Source: Spirochaetae bacterium HGW-Spirochaetae-7 (GTDB lineage: Bacteria > Spirochaetota > Spirochaetia > Treponematales > UBA12059). From it: a stretch of DNA of 12,785 nucleotides. The notes under the pieces were generated by a model. That model saw nothing but the letters and a program-made list of their open reading frames with translations, did no database searches and was not told the origin of the DNA. Below are positions 6,220 through 12,785 of this stretch, piece by piece. The translations under genes and the position numbers were made by a program. The stretch is taken from contig PGXR01000136.1 of the NCBI GenBank assembly GCA_002839245.1, positions 1-12,785 of the forward strand, written 5' to 3'. The first letter of the stretch is position 1, and each line of letters begins with the position of its first letter.

Positions 6220-7383
6220 TTACCTCTCGATCTCGGGCGGATAGGTGTGGAGGCTGACCATCAGGCCTGCCACGTCGGCTATGTTGACGCCCCGCACCAG
6301 GCGTTCCATCACGGATACCGCGTGGGTGTAGCTCGGGCCGCGGACGGCTATGCGCCGCGGTTTGTCCGAACCGTCCGACACGACGTAGAAACCGTATTCT
6401 CCGCGGGTGCACTCGGCGGCCACGTATGTCTCGCCGGCGGGAATCTTCCAGTACAGCGGATTGGGCAGCTTCTCGCGGAACGGGCCGTCCTTGGGCATCA
6501 GTTCGACGATCTGGCGTATCAGGTCTATGGCCTGGTACATCTCGCCGAGCCGCAGTTGCGAACGCTCGTAAGCATCGGAGACCTTGCCGACCAACGGCTG
6601 GAAGTCGAGCCTGGGGTAGGCCAGGTAGCCTATATCCTTGCGCAGGTCCCGGGCAACGCCAGCGGCGCGCGCGTTGGGGCCGGTGATGCCGTATTTGTCC
6701 ACCCACTCGGGAGGGATGCAGCCAAGACCCTGCGCACGCATCTTGTAGACGGCGTTGTGGAACATCACCAGCTCGATGTCGTCCAGGTTCTTCTTGATGA
6801 TGTCCATGGTCTCGAGGACGTGCTGAAGAAAGCCTTTGGGCACGTCGCCGCGGACGCCGCCGGGGATGATATACATGTGGTAGATGCGGCCGCCTGACAG
6901 CTCCTCGAAGAGGTCCAGCACGTAGTCTCGCATCGTGACGCTCCACTGGGCTATCGTCCCGTGGCCGAAGGCGCCGGCCTGGCCGCCTATCCACATGAGG
7001 AAGCTGGCCAGCCTGATCATCTCCAGCGAGAGCGTGCGCAGCCAGACTGCCTTGTCCGGTATCTCGATGCCTGCCAGCTCCTCGAGCGCCGCCGCGTAAC
7101 AGTACTCGTTGAAGTCGGGCTCAGGCACCGCGATGCGGCACACCAGGGGGAAATTCTGCATGTACAGCCTGCGCTCCATCAGCTTCTCGAAGCCGCGGTG
7201 CAGGTAGCCCACGTGGGTCTCGCAGTCGACGACGGTATCGCCTTCTATGACCAGGCGAAGCGACATGTTGCCGGTTATGCCGGGGTGCTGCGGCCCCTGC
7301 CACATCACGAGGTACTTGCCCGATTCCAGGTCGAACGTGGCCTTCTCCTCGGGCGGTATGCGGGGCATGGCGTCTCGCTTCAT
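6220..7383 (-). CDS. nuoD: NuoD/MbxL-like catalytic-subunit homologue lacking both NiFe and quinone-site residues
   Basis: This is the 49-kDa-subunit homologue of complex I, equivalent to the large subunit of group 4 hydrogenases; 387 residues, full length. GPQHPGITGN (30-39), THVGYLHRGFEK (56-67), the EELAGIEIP region (101-109) and the ECTRGEYGFYVVSDGS stretch (324-339) align without gaps to Nqo4-type proteins as I remember them. The quinone-site His of HPSTHG is Thr37, and the quinone-site Tyr of RMDY is Val86. The hydrogenase CxxC after RI reads A-V-P-E, and the C-terminal DPCxxC is absent: the protein ends PPEIER. It is therefore neither a working hydrogenase nor a standard quinone reductase. 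C82 and C95 lie near the cavity and could matter. The start at 7383 overlaps the nuoC stop as ATGA, with GGAGG seven bases upstream. The family is certain; the substrate is unknown, with sulfane sulfur as in Mbx one possibility. Confidence 0.93.
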   Translation of the reverse strand: MKRDAMPRIPPEEKATFDLESGKYLVMWQGPQHPGITGNMSLRLVIEGDTVVDCETHVGYLHRGFEKLMERRLYMQNFPLVCRIAVPEPDFNEYCYAAALEELAGIEIPDKAVWLRTLSLEMIRLASFLMWIGGQAGAFGHGTIAQWSVTMRDYVLDLFEELSGGRIYHMYIIPGGVRGDVPKGFLQHVLETMDIIKKNLDDIELVMFHNAVYKMRAQGLGCIPPEWVDKYGITGPNARAAGVARDLRKDIGYLAYPRLDFQPLVGKVSDAYERSQLRLGEMYQAIDLIRQIVELMPKDGPFREKLPNPLYWKIPAGETYVAAECTRGEYGFYVVSDGSDKPRRIAVRGPSYTHAVSVMERLVRGVNIADVAGLMVSLHTYPPEIER

Positions 7384-7913
7384 AGGGAGGCCTCCGGATA
7401 CAGTTTCTGCTTCATGTGGGCGGCCGGGTCGGCGCTCTCGCGTCCAGGGCGGTCTTCGTAGGTCGCCTGGCTGTATGCCAGCGAGTCAAAGTCACGCCGC
7501 ATCATCGGCGGCGCGTCCCAGCCTTCCAGCACGAATTCCTCGTCCTTGCGAGGACTGCCGGGGCAGTCGATGCCGAACCATTCCTTGAGCTCGCGCTGGT
7601 AGGTCCAGGCCTGTCCCCACAAGAGGTGGATGGAGTCGATTGTCGGGTTGTCCCGGTCGATGTCGCAGTGCACGATGAGGCCGTGGCTTTTTTCGTGGTT
7701 GCGGAGCGCGTAGGTCAGGGTAAAAGCCTTGCGCTCGATGTTGTCCACCGCCGTGAGGAAGGACAGGTGCACATAGCCTGCCGAGTCCTTGAGCCAGGCC
7801 AGGGAGTCGTGGACACGAATCGCGTCAACCCATACCGAGGCGAGATTCGGTCTTTGATCATGCCAGTCGCGGGCGCCGTAGCGCCTGGCCAGCTCGTTTG
7901 CCAGTTCGTTCAT
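7380..7913 (-). CDS. nuoC: NuoC/MbxK-like 30-kDa subunit
   Basis: A 177-residue peripheral-arm subunit that braces the NuoB and NuoD homologues and carries no cofactor. Family motifs are HLSFLTAVD (49-57), the SIHLLWGQAWTYQRELKEWFGI stretch around 94-115 (canonical W..RE..D.FGI), and PPMMRRDF (135-142), equivalent to HPLRKDF. About 30 residues follow the usual end point. The protein stands alone rather than fused to NuoD, as it is in some bacteria. The start at 7913 has AGGAG seven bases upstream, 10 bases after the nuoHB stop, and its stop overlaps the nuoD start by four bases. The position between NuoB and NuoD homologues matches both complex I and Mbx order. Little else about it is unusual. 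Confidence 0.93.
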   Translation of the reverse strand: MNELANELARRYGARDWHDQRPNLASVWVDAIRVHDSLAWLKDSAGYVHLSFLTAVDNIERKAFTLTYALRNHEKSHGLIVHCDIDRDNPTIDSIHLLWGQAWTYQRELKEWFGIDCPGSPRKDEEFVLEGWDAPPMMRRDFDSLAYSQATYEDRPGRESADPAAHMKQKLYPEASL

Positions 7914-7923
7914 CTACGGTCTC

Positions 7924-9447
7924 CTACCAGTTGTAGTCGGGCATGTTCCAGTCCTTGATGACCTTCTTCTGGTTTGCCTTGTACCATTCGAAGTTGCGGG
8001 CATAAGCGTTCTGGCCCTCGGCGTTTCCCGCCTTGATGATCTTCTTGAGTTCCTGGAATCCTGCCAGCAGCGCTTCCGGCCGGGGCATGCATCCGGTTAT
8101 GTACACGTCGACGGGTATGTACTGGTCTATGCGCTTGATGGTGTTGTAGCTGTCCCAGTACATGCCGCCGTTGATGGTGCACGAGCCCAGCGCGACGACG
8201 AACTTTGGACCCATCATCTGCTCGTAGCTGCGCACGATGCGCTTGAGTGTCTTTACCGAGGCGTAGCCGCCGATGACGAAGACCGATGACTGCCGGGGCG
8301 TCGGCCGCGGCTGTATGCCGTAGCGGTACATGTCGAAGCGGCTGGTCATCAGGGGCCGAAGCTCGATGGCGCCGCAGCCGGTGCCGAAGCCCAGGATCCA
8401 CAGGCTTTCCGATCGTGCCCAGTTGGCGAAGTCCTCCATGATGCCGCGGGCCGGTTCATATTCGCGTGGCGCCGCGTCGCAGAAAAGGCCGCGCTCTTCG
8501 GGCGGAAGGCCCTCGTTGGCCAGGGGCGCCGGTTTTGGTTTCTTGTCGCTGACCGAGGCTATGCCGATGAGCGTCGGCACGCCGAGGAAAAACCGGATGG
8601 ACTGGTCGACCCGGAACCGGGGGAAAGCCTGGCCGACGAATACGTTGATGAAGTAGATCAGGAAGGTCTTGACCACCATCTCGACGATGCTCGTGGCTCC
8701 GCCGAAGAACAGGTTCATGTACAGCACGAGCTTGGCGCCGTTGAATATGGCCCGGTTTGTCTGGAGCATGCCGAGCAGGTTGCTCTGGTACTCGGTGGGC
8801 GGGCCGATGGGTATCTCCTGCGGCGCGATGACGATGCTGAAGGGGTTGTGCATCGACATGCCCAGGAAGGCGATGATCGCGGCGACGACCGCGAGCGGGT
8901 TGGTGAACAGCGTCCAGTGCATGAAGCCGCCCTGCTGCGCCGCGACGATGGCGGTGATGTCCAGGGTGCCGTACTGGATGACGATGGCTATCACCGACAG
9001 GGCGAACGGTACCTCGAAGGCGGTCATCTGGGCCAGGCCGCGGCTGACGCCAAGGGCGCTGTACGGATGGCCGCCCTCGCCGGCTCCAAGTGCCATGCCC
9101 AGCTGTCCGAAGAAAATGAAGTACATGACCAGGAGCAGGTCTCCCGAGTCTGAAAAGTTCCTGAACACCACCGAGCCGAAGACCGCGGGGATGAACATGT
9201 AGGTGCCTATGCCGCCGGCGAGGCGGAACACCGGGCCGAGGTAGAACATGATGCCGTGGCCTATGGAGTTGCGCTTGGCGGAGCTCTTGATGATGTCGAT
9301 GTACGGCTGCCAGACCGGCTGGCCGACGCGGCCCTGTACCTTGGCGCTGATACGCGCCATGGAGCCGATGAGGAGCAGGCCATAGTTCGTGATGACGAAC
9401 AGCGATATGAATGCGTAGCCGATCCGCCCGAGAAGTGTCGGTTCCAT
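7924..9447 (-). CDS. NuoH-NuoB fusion: membrane anchor/ion-channel subunit joined to cluster-bearing small subunit
   Basis: One 507-residue frame holds two normally separate subunits. Residues 1-300 are NuoH/MbxM-like. They include the amphipathic QGRVGQPVWQPYIDIIKSS loop (38-56), FEVPFALS with E145, and PQEIPIGPPTEYQ (209-221), whose spacing looks more like group 4 hydrogenase anchors than complex I. About seven or eight hydrophobic segments are visible. A charged linker (about 300-335, KKPKP and PPEER) leads to a NuoB/MbxJ domain with GFGTGCGAIE (C358), GSCTINGG (C423), PVDVYITGCMPRPE (C453) and a 35-residue tail. NuoB normally has a CC pair here; only C358 remains, so three canonical ligands are present, with C323 in the linker as a spare. 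The start at 9447 overlaps the previous stop as TGATG. The only ATG near the NuoB boundary (about 8439) has no Shine-Dalgarno. The fusion is read directly from the sequence; a sequencing error removing a stop is the alternative. Confidence 0.9.
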   Translation of the reverse strand: MEPTLLGRIGYAFISLFVITNYGLLLIGSMARISAKVQGRVGQPVWQPYIDIIKSSAKRNSIGHGIMFYLGPVFRLAGGIGTYMFIPAVFGSVVFRNFSDSGDLLLVMYFIFFGQLGMALGAGEGGHPYSALGVSRGLAQMTAFEVPFALSVIAIVIQYGTLDITAIVAAQQGGFMHWTLFTNPLAVVAAIIAFLGMSMHNPFSIVIAPQEIPIGPPTEYQSNLLGMLQTNRAIFNGAKLVLYMNLFFGGATSIVEMVVKTFLIYFINVFVGQAFPRFRVDQSIRFFLGVPTLIGIASVSDKKPKPAPLANEGLPPEERGLFCDAAPREYEPARGIMEDFANWARSESLWILGFGTGCGAIELRPLMTSRFDMYRYGIQPRPTPRQSSVFVIGGYASVKTLKRIVRSYEQMMGPKFVVALGSCTINGGMYWDSYNTIKRIDQYIPVDVYITGCMPRPEALLAGFQELKKIIKAGNAEGQNAYARNFEWYKANQKKVIKDWNMPDYNW

Positions 9448-12400
9448 CAGAGGACCCCCATGATCAGGTAGAGTACCGCCACGTACAGGATCACGTGGAG
9501 CGCGTAGGTCTGGCCGTTGCCCGTGTAGAGCCTGCGCGCGGCGCTTCCGAGGGCGTTGACGCCGGTTCCGAAGGCCGCCCATGCGCGCTCGCCGCGCTGT
9601 TTGGTGAGGAACCCGAGCGCTTTCTCGTACGGCGCGTAGAAGTTCCAGGCGAAGTGCGTCGTCTCCGGCTTGAAGGGTCGCTCGGCGGCGAAGACTATGT
9701 TGAACTGCTTTACCGACTGCGGATTGTGCAGGTTGAGGAGCAGCCAGCCCAGGCAGAACATGAACACCACGATGGTCACGACCATGGTCAGCGTGCCGTC
9801 CCAGTATCCCAGCGGCGAGCGGAGCGCGGAACCCGAGAATCTCAGCAACGGCGGGAAGAAGTCTCGCGTGATGCCCATGATCGGGTCGAGCATCAGCCTC
9901 GGGAAGGCCGAGAACGCGAACAGGACGACGATGAGTATTCCCTGCGGGACGAGCAGCGCGAGCGGCGCTTCCCTGACGCCCGCCTGCGAAGGCTTGGGCT
10001 GCCCCAGGAATATCGTGTGGATCAGTCTGAACAGGTAGAGGAAGGCGACTGCGCTCGAGAAGAACGCGACGCCGGCCTCGAGGTACCAGCCACGGTTGAT
10101 AAGCGACGAATAGAGCAGCCACTTGCCGCCGAAGCCCGTCAGCGGAGGTACCCCGGACAGGGCGATGATGGCCATAAGAACCGACAGGAACGAGACGGGC
10201 ATTTTCTTTATGAGCCCGCCCATTTCGTACATGTTCCTCGTTCCGACTTGCTGGATGACGCCGGCAATGGCCAGGAAGAGCATGCTCTTGTAGAGGAAGT
10301 GGTTGAACGCCAGATAGAGAGCCGTGGTCCAGCCGGCCTGATCGTTGATGGCCAGCGCCAGGACGATGTAGCCTATCTGGCCCATCGATGACCAGGCAAG
10401 CGTCTTCTTGATGTCTTCCTGGTAGACCGCGTACAGGGCCCCGAATAGCGCTGTCGCGAGGCCGATCCATCCCAGGATGCGCCAGGCGAATGGTTCAAAG
10501 CCGGGGACAGTCGCGTACACGGCCAGGGTCACCATCAGGGCGAAAACGCCGGCCTTGGACAACGACGAACTCAGGAAGCCTGATACCTCGTCGTCCGCCT
10601 CGGCGTAAGCACCGGGCAGCCAGATGTGCACGCCCAGCGCGCCGAGCTTGACGAGGAGTCCCGCGATTATCAGGTACCCGGGCCAGGCTACCGTCGTGCC
10701 GGCCAGCAGGCCTACCATCAGGAGGAAGGCGCCGCCGAGGCCGAAAACGATGTACGTGAGGGAGGCTTTCTCTCCGTTCCTGCCGCGTAGGACGAGGAGC
10801 CAGCTGGCGACGGTCATCATTTCCCAGGCAAAGAAGAATTCCAGCGGGCTCCGGGCGACAAGCACCGTGCCAAGTGCCAGCGTCGTCGCCGAAAGCAGGG
10901 GGTGCAGGCCTCGCCTTGGGCCGGGTTTGTAAATGGCCGCGAAGGAATATATCGCGCCGCCGCCCAGGAGCATGACCGCGAACAGCAGCTTGAGCCCGTC
11001 CAGGCGGTCGAAGGCCAGGGTGCCGAAGCCGGCGGCCGCGCCTATGGACAGCAGCGCCTTTACCCAGCCCGGCAGGCCATCGGCCAGGAACAGCAGCGCC
11101 GCCATCGCGACCGGAGCCCACAGCAGCGGCTCTGCGACGCCGGCGTTCCGGCCGGACCACAGCCCCGCGGCGACAAGCATCGCAGCCAGGATGACCGGCG
11201 CGAGAGCTTTTCCGCCGAGTTTGACCTTGGCGGCTTCCGTCTTCATGCCGCGTCCGCTTTCGGCGAGCGCGCCTTCATCGCCCTTGGCGATGAAGGTATA
11301 CCATCGAAGCACGTAGAAGGCTTCCACGAGGCTGCCGGCCAGTATGAGTCCTCCAAGCCACCACTGGCCGCCGTTGACGAGCGCGCCGATAAGGGACCAC
11401 TTGGCCCAGAAGCCGGGGAAGGGCGGCAAGCCTACGAGGGCAAGGGCCAGGACGCCGGCTGCCGCGAGAGGAACCGCTCCGAGCGCGCCTGTTTTCCCGT
11501 TGCCTGAGCCCGAGGCGTCCTCGATGGCGCCAGACAGCAGGAAGAGGCCGGTCTTGGCGAGCGCGTGGTTGAGCAGCAACGCACCGGCGACCCGAAGGAC
11601 GAATCCCTCGCCGCCCAGGTCCAGGAGCCTGTCAAGCGCCATGACCGCCAGCACGAGCCCTATCTGCGCGGTCGAGGAGTACCCGAGCATGCGCCTGGCG
11701 TCTTTCTGCCGCGCGCCGACCAGGTTGCCGGCGATGAAGGTGACGATGCCCGAGCCGGCTATGAGCGACAGGTGGGCGTCGCCGAGGATGGGCCTGATCT
11801 TCCATACGGCCAGCGCCAGGGCGGTAGCCGACGCGCCGGAAAGGATCGCCGAGACGCCAGGATCGGCCGTCTCGTAGACGCCTATTGCCCAGCCGTTGGC
11901 CGGGAAGGGCTTGAGCTCGACGAGCAGGGCAGCAAGCAGGAAGAACACGGCCACTGTGCCCGCCGAGCCCGCCAAGCCGGGTGCCCGGGCCGCGAGGTCC
12001 AGGTTGAGGTTGTCGCCGAAGCGATAGATGTAGATGACGCCGATCAGGTACAGCGAGCTGGCGATGCCGCCGGCCATCATGTACTTGAAGCCGCTACGCA
12101 GTGCGGACTTACGGTTGTCGTAGCCTATGAGGCCGTATGTCGCTATCGACGATATCTCCAGGAATACGAACAGGTTGAAAAGGTCCCGGGTAAGGATTAT
12201 GCCCGACAGCCCCATGAGCGCCATGAGGAGGGCCATGGATCCGCCCAGCGGAGAGCTTCTCAGGCGCGCGTGCATCGCGGTGGCCGACAGGAGGCCGACC
12301 AATGCGATGACGAGCACGCCGACGGCTTCTTCGGGGCCGACCCTCAGTACGATGGCCAGCGGAGCGACGAAACCGGCCGTACCGAACTCGGCGATACCGG

Positions 12401-12566
12401 CGCCGCCCGCGAACAAGGCCCACAGCCAGGAAGCCGCGGCGGCTCCCCAGGCCGCTATCACGGCATAGACCAGGGTCAGCGACACCCGCCGGCCAAGCTT
12501 GTCGATGAGCGGGAGGAGGAACGCGGTCGCGAGCGACGCGGCGAACAGGTATAGGGGGTTCACCAT
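9447..12566 (-). CDS. Tandem antiporter-like membrane subunit (two MrpD/NuoL/N modules in one chain)
   Basis: A 1039-residue ion-translocating subunit made of two Proton_antipo_M modules. Module 1 (about 1-445) has E137 in FVFLE, K219 in LVELKPFPANGW, H334/K338 in NHALAKTGLF, and K389 in PPFPGFWAKW. Module 2 (about 455-905) has E582 in FFFAWE, K640 in LLVKLGALGVHIWLPGAY, H756/K760 in NHFLYKSMLF, and K815 in PPLTGFGGKW. All the charged residues of the proton path are thus kept in both. A C-terminal extension (920-1039) with two more hydrophobic segments, the last ending in VAVLYLIMGVL, follows module 2. Module 1 looks MrpD/NuoN-like and module 2 closer to HyfB/NuoL-like proteins. The start at 12566 has GGAG seven bases upstream and overlaps the MnhC-like stop by seven bases. 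Mbx complexes have two adjacent separate antiporter subunits (H and H'); this reads as their fusion. Whether H+ or Na+ is moved cannot be told. Confidence 0.92.
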   Translation of the reverse strand: MVNPLYLFAASLATAFLLPLIDKLGRRVSLTLVYAVIAAWGAAAASWLWALFAGGAGIAEFGTAGFVAPLAIVLRVGPEEAVGVLVIALVGLLSATAMHARLRSSPLGGSMALLMALMGLSGIILTRDLFNLFVFLEISSIATYGLIGYDNRKSALRSGFKYMMAGGIASSLYLIGVIYIYRFGDNLNLDLAARAPGLAGSAGTVAVFFLLAALLVELKPFPANGWAIGVYETADPGVSAILSGASATALALAVWKIRPILGDAHLSLIAGSGIVTFIAGNLVGARQKDARRMLGYSSTAQIGLVLAVMALDRLLDLGGEGFVLRVAGALLLNHALAKTGLFLLSGAIEDASGSGNGKTGALGAVPLAAAGVLALALVGLPPFPGFWAKWSLIGALVNGGQWWLGGLILAGSLVEAFYVLRWYTFIAKGDEGALAESGRGMKTEAAKVKLGGKALAPVILAAMLVAAGLWSGRNAGVAEPLLWAPVAMAALLFLADGLPGWVKALLSIGAAAGFGTLAFDRLDGLKLLFAVMLLGGGAIYSFAAIYKPGPRRGLHPLLSATTLALGTVLVARSPLEFFFAWEMMTVASWLLVLRGRNGEKASLTYIVFGLGGAFLLMVGLLAGTTVAWPGYLIIAGLLVKLGALGVHIWLPGAYAEADDEVSGFLSSSLSKAGVFALMVTLAVYATVPGFEPFAWRILGWIGLATALFGALYAVYQEDIKKTLAWSSMGQIGYIVLALAINDQAGWTTALYLAFNHFLYKSMLFLAIAGVIQQVGTRNMYEMGGLIKKMPVSFLSVLMAIIALSGVPPLTGFGGKWLLYSSLINRGWYLEAGVAFFSSAVAFLYLFRLIHTIFLGQPKPSQAGVREAPLALLVPQGILIVVLFAFSAFPRLMLDPIMGITRDFFPPLLRFSGSALRSPLGYWDGTLTMVVTIVVFMFCLGWLLLNLHNPQSVKQFNIVFAAERPFKPETTHFAWNFYAPYEKALGFLTKQRGERAWAAFGTGVNALGSAARRLYTGNGQTYALHVILYVAVLYLIMGVL

Positions 12567-12785
12567 TTTTCTTCTCCGTACGTGTCGATGGTCGAGCCGC
12601 CGCCGCCGGCCCGGAGGCGGACCGCGTACGATAGCATCAGGGCCGTGACCGCCAGTCCGATGACTATCGCCGTCAGCACCAGGGCCTGGGGAACCGGGTC
12701 GGTCATCCGGGTGATGGCCGTCCTGGCGTCCGCGGCCGAATCGAGGATGGGCGCTGTCCTTCCGCGGATGTAGCCGACCGAAAGG
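12560..12785 (-). CDS. mnhC: MnhC/NuoK-like subunit, C-terminal part only
   Basis: Only the last 74 residues are in the window; the 5' end lies beyond 12785. The segment DPVPQALVLTAIVIGLAVTA is the near-invariant MrpC/MnhC signature, matching the last transmembrane helix of NuoK, with a preceding PIL and a hydrophilic tail ending TYGEEKW. The family forms a small membrane subunit that joins the antiporter modules to the rest of the membrane arm. The stop (TGA at 12562-12560) lies within the start region of the 1039-residue antiporter gene (ATGGTGA), so the two are translationally coupled. Presence of an MnhC-type rather than plain NuoK-type protein points to an Mrp-like membrane arm, so further Mrp genes (MnhE, F, G, B) are expected just outside the window. 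Confidence 0.88.
   Translation of the reverse strand, partial: LSVGYIRGRTAPILDSAADARTAITRMTDPVPQALVLTAIVIGLAVTALMLSYAVRLRAGGGGSTIDTYGEEKW

Noticed and set aside
6220..9447. Group 4 NiFe hydrogenase
   Set aside because: The NuoD-like subunit has none of the four Ni-ligand cysteines (no CxxC after RI and no C-terminal DPCxxC), so hydrogen chemistry is not supported.
9448..10470. An upstream in-frame extension of the NuoH-NuoB reading frame to 10470
   Set aside because: The extra N-terminal part is arginine- and histidine-rich low-quality sequence lying inside the antiporter gene in another frame; the true start at 9447 overlaps the antiporter stop and opens directly into NuoH sequence.
9411..12554. 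Long plus-strand open frames (for example 9411-10391 and 11565-12554) opposite the antiporter gene
   Set aside because: They are strongly charged Arg/Gln/Glu-rich translations expected antisense to GC-rich hydrophobic genes, with no recognisable family and no Shine-Dalgarno-supported starts; the minus strand carries clear family motifs.
1..12785. CRISPR arrays, insertion sequences, integrases, tRNA genes or attachment sites
   Set aside because: No regularly spaced repeats, transposase or integrase motifs, terminal inverted repeats or tRNA cloverleafs were seen by eye on either strand.

Overview
The window is GC-rich bacterial DNA, and every gene I can support lies on the minus strand, so transcription runs from high to low coordinates. 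The sequence does not identify the organism. A membrane complex of the hydrogenase/complex I family, ferredoxin-type clusters, a rubrerythrin-like protein and repair of oxidised exported proteins suggest an anaerobe or oxygen-avoiding heterotroph. A spirochaete or deltaproteobacterial relative is possible, but that is only a guess.

Region 1 (12785 to 3900) is one tight operon that enters the window already in progress. In transcription order it encodes an MnhC/NuoK-like C-terminus, a 1039-residue protein carrying two complete antiporter-like modules, a NuoH-NuoB fusion, NuoC, NuoD, a NuoI-GltD fusion, and a ferritin-like protein. Neighbouring genes overlap by 1-7 nt or are 1-10 nt apart. A perfect 14-bp-stem hairpin at 3900-3937 closes the operon. 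The gene order G-H-H'-M-J-K-L-N matches, as I recall it, the archaeal membrane-bound sulfane-sulfur reductase (Mbx) cluster. Here three adjacent pairs have become single polypeptides (H with H', M with J, N with a GltD-type flavoprotein). The NuoD-like subunit has neither the four NiFe cysteines of hydrogenases nor the His/Tyr pair of the complex I quinone site. The NuoB domain has lost one cluster cysteine. The likely reading is an ion-pumping oxidoreductase with a pyridine-nucleotide (probably NADPH) module and an unknown partner at the NuoB/NuoD cavity, related to the poorly characterised Ehr/Mbx group.

Region 2 (3758 to 1) is an envelope redox-repair cluster. It encodes a lipoprotein MsrA-MsrB fusion, a 69-residue XRE-type repressor overlapping a 119-residue four-helix membrane protein, a secreted thioredoxin with a CPTC site, and a CcdA-thioredoxin (DipZ-like) electron carrier that runs off the window. 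Electrons should pass from the cytoplasm through the DipZ-like protein and the secreted thioredoxin to MsrAB, as in the pneumococcal Etrx/CcdA/MsrAB2 system. msrAB and the thioredoxin gene are each preceded by nearly the same ~30-bp AT-rich element containing a TATAAT/TATACT hexamer, which suggests shared control, perhaps by the small XRE protein encoded between them.

No tRNA, rRNA, CRISPR array, insertion sequence or integrase gene was seen. The longest non-coding stretch is about 260 bp (3697-3955).
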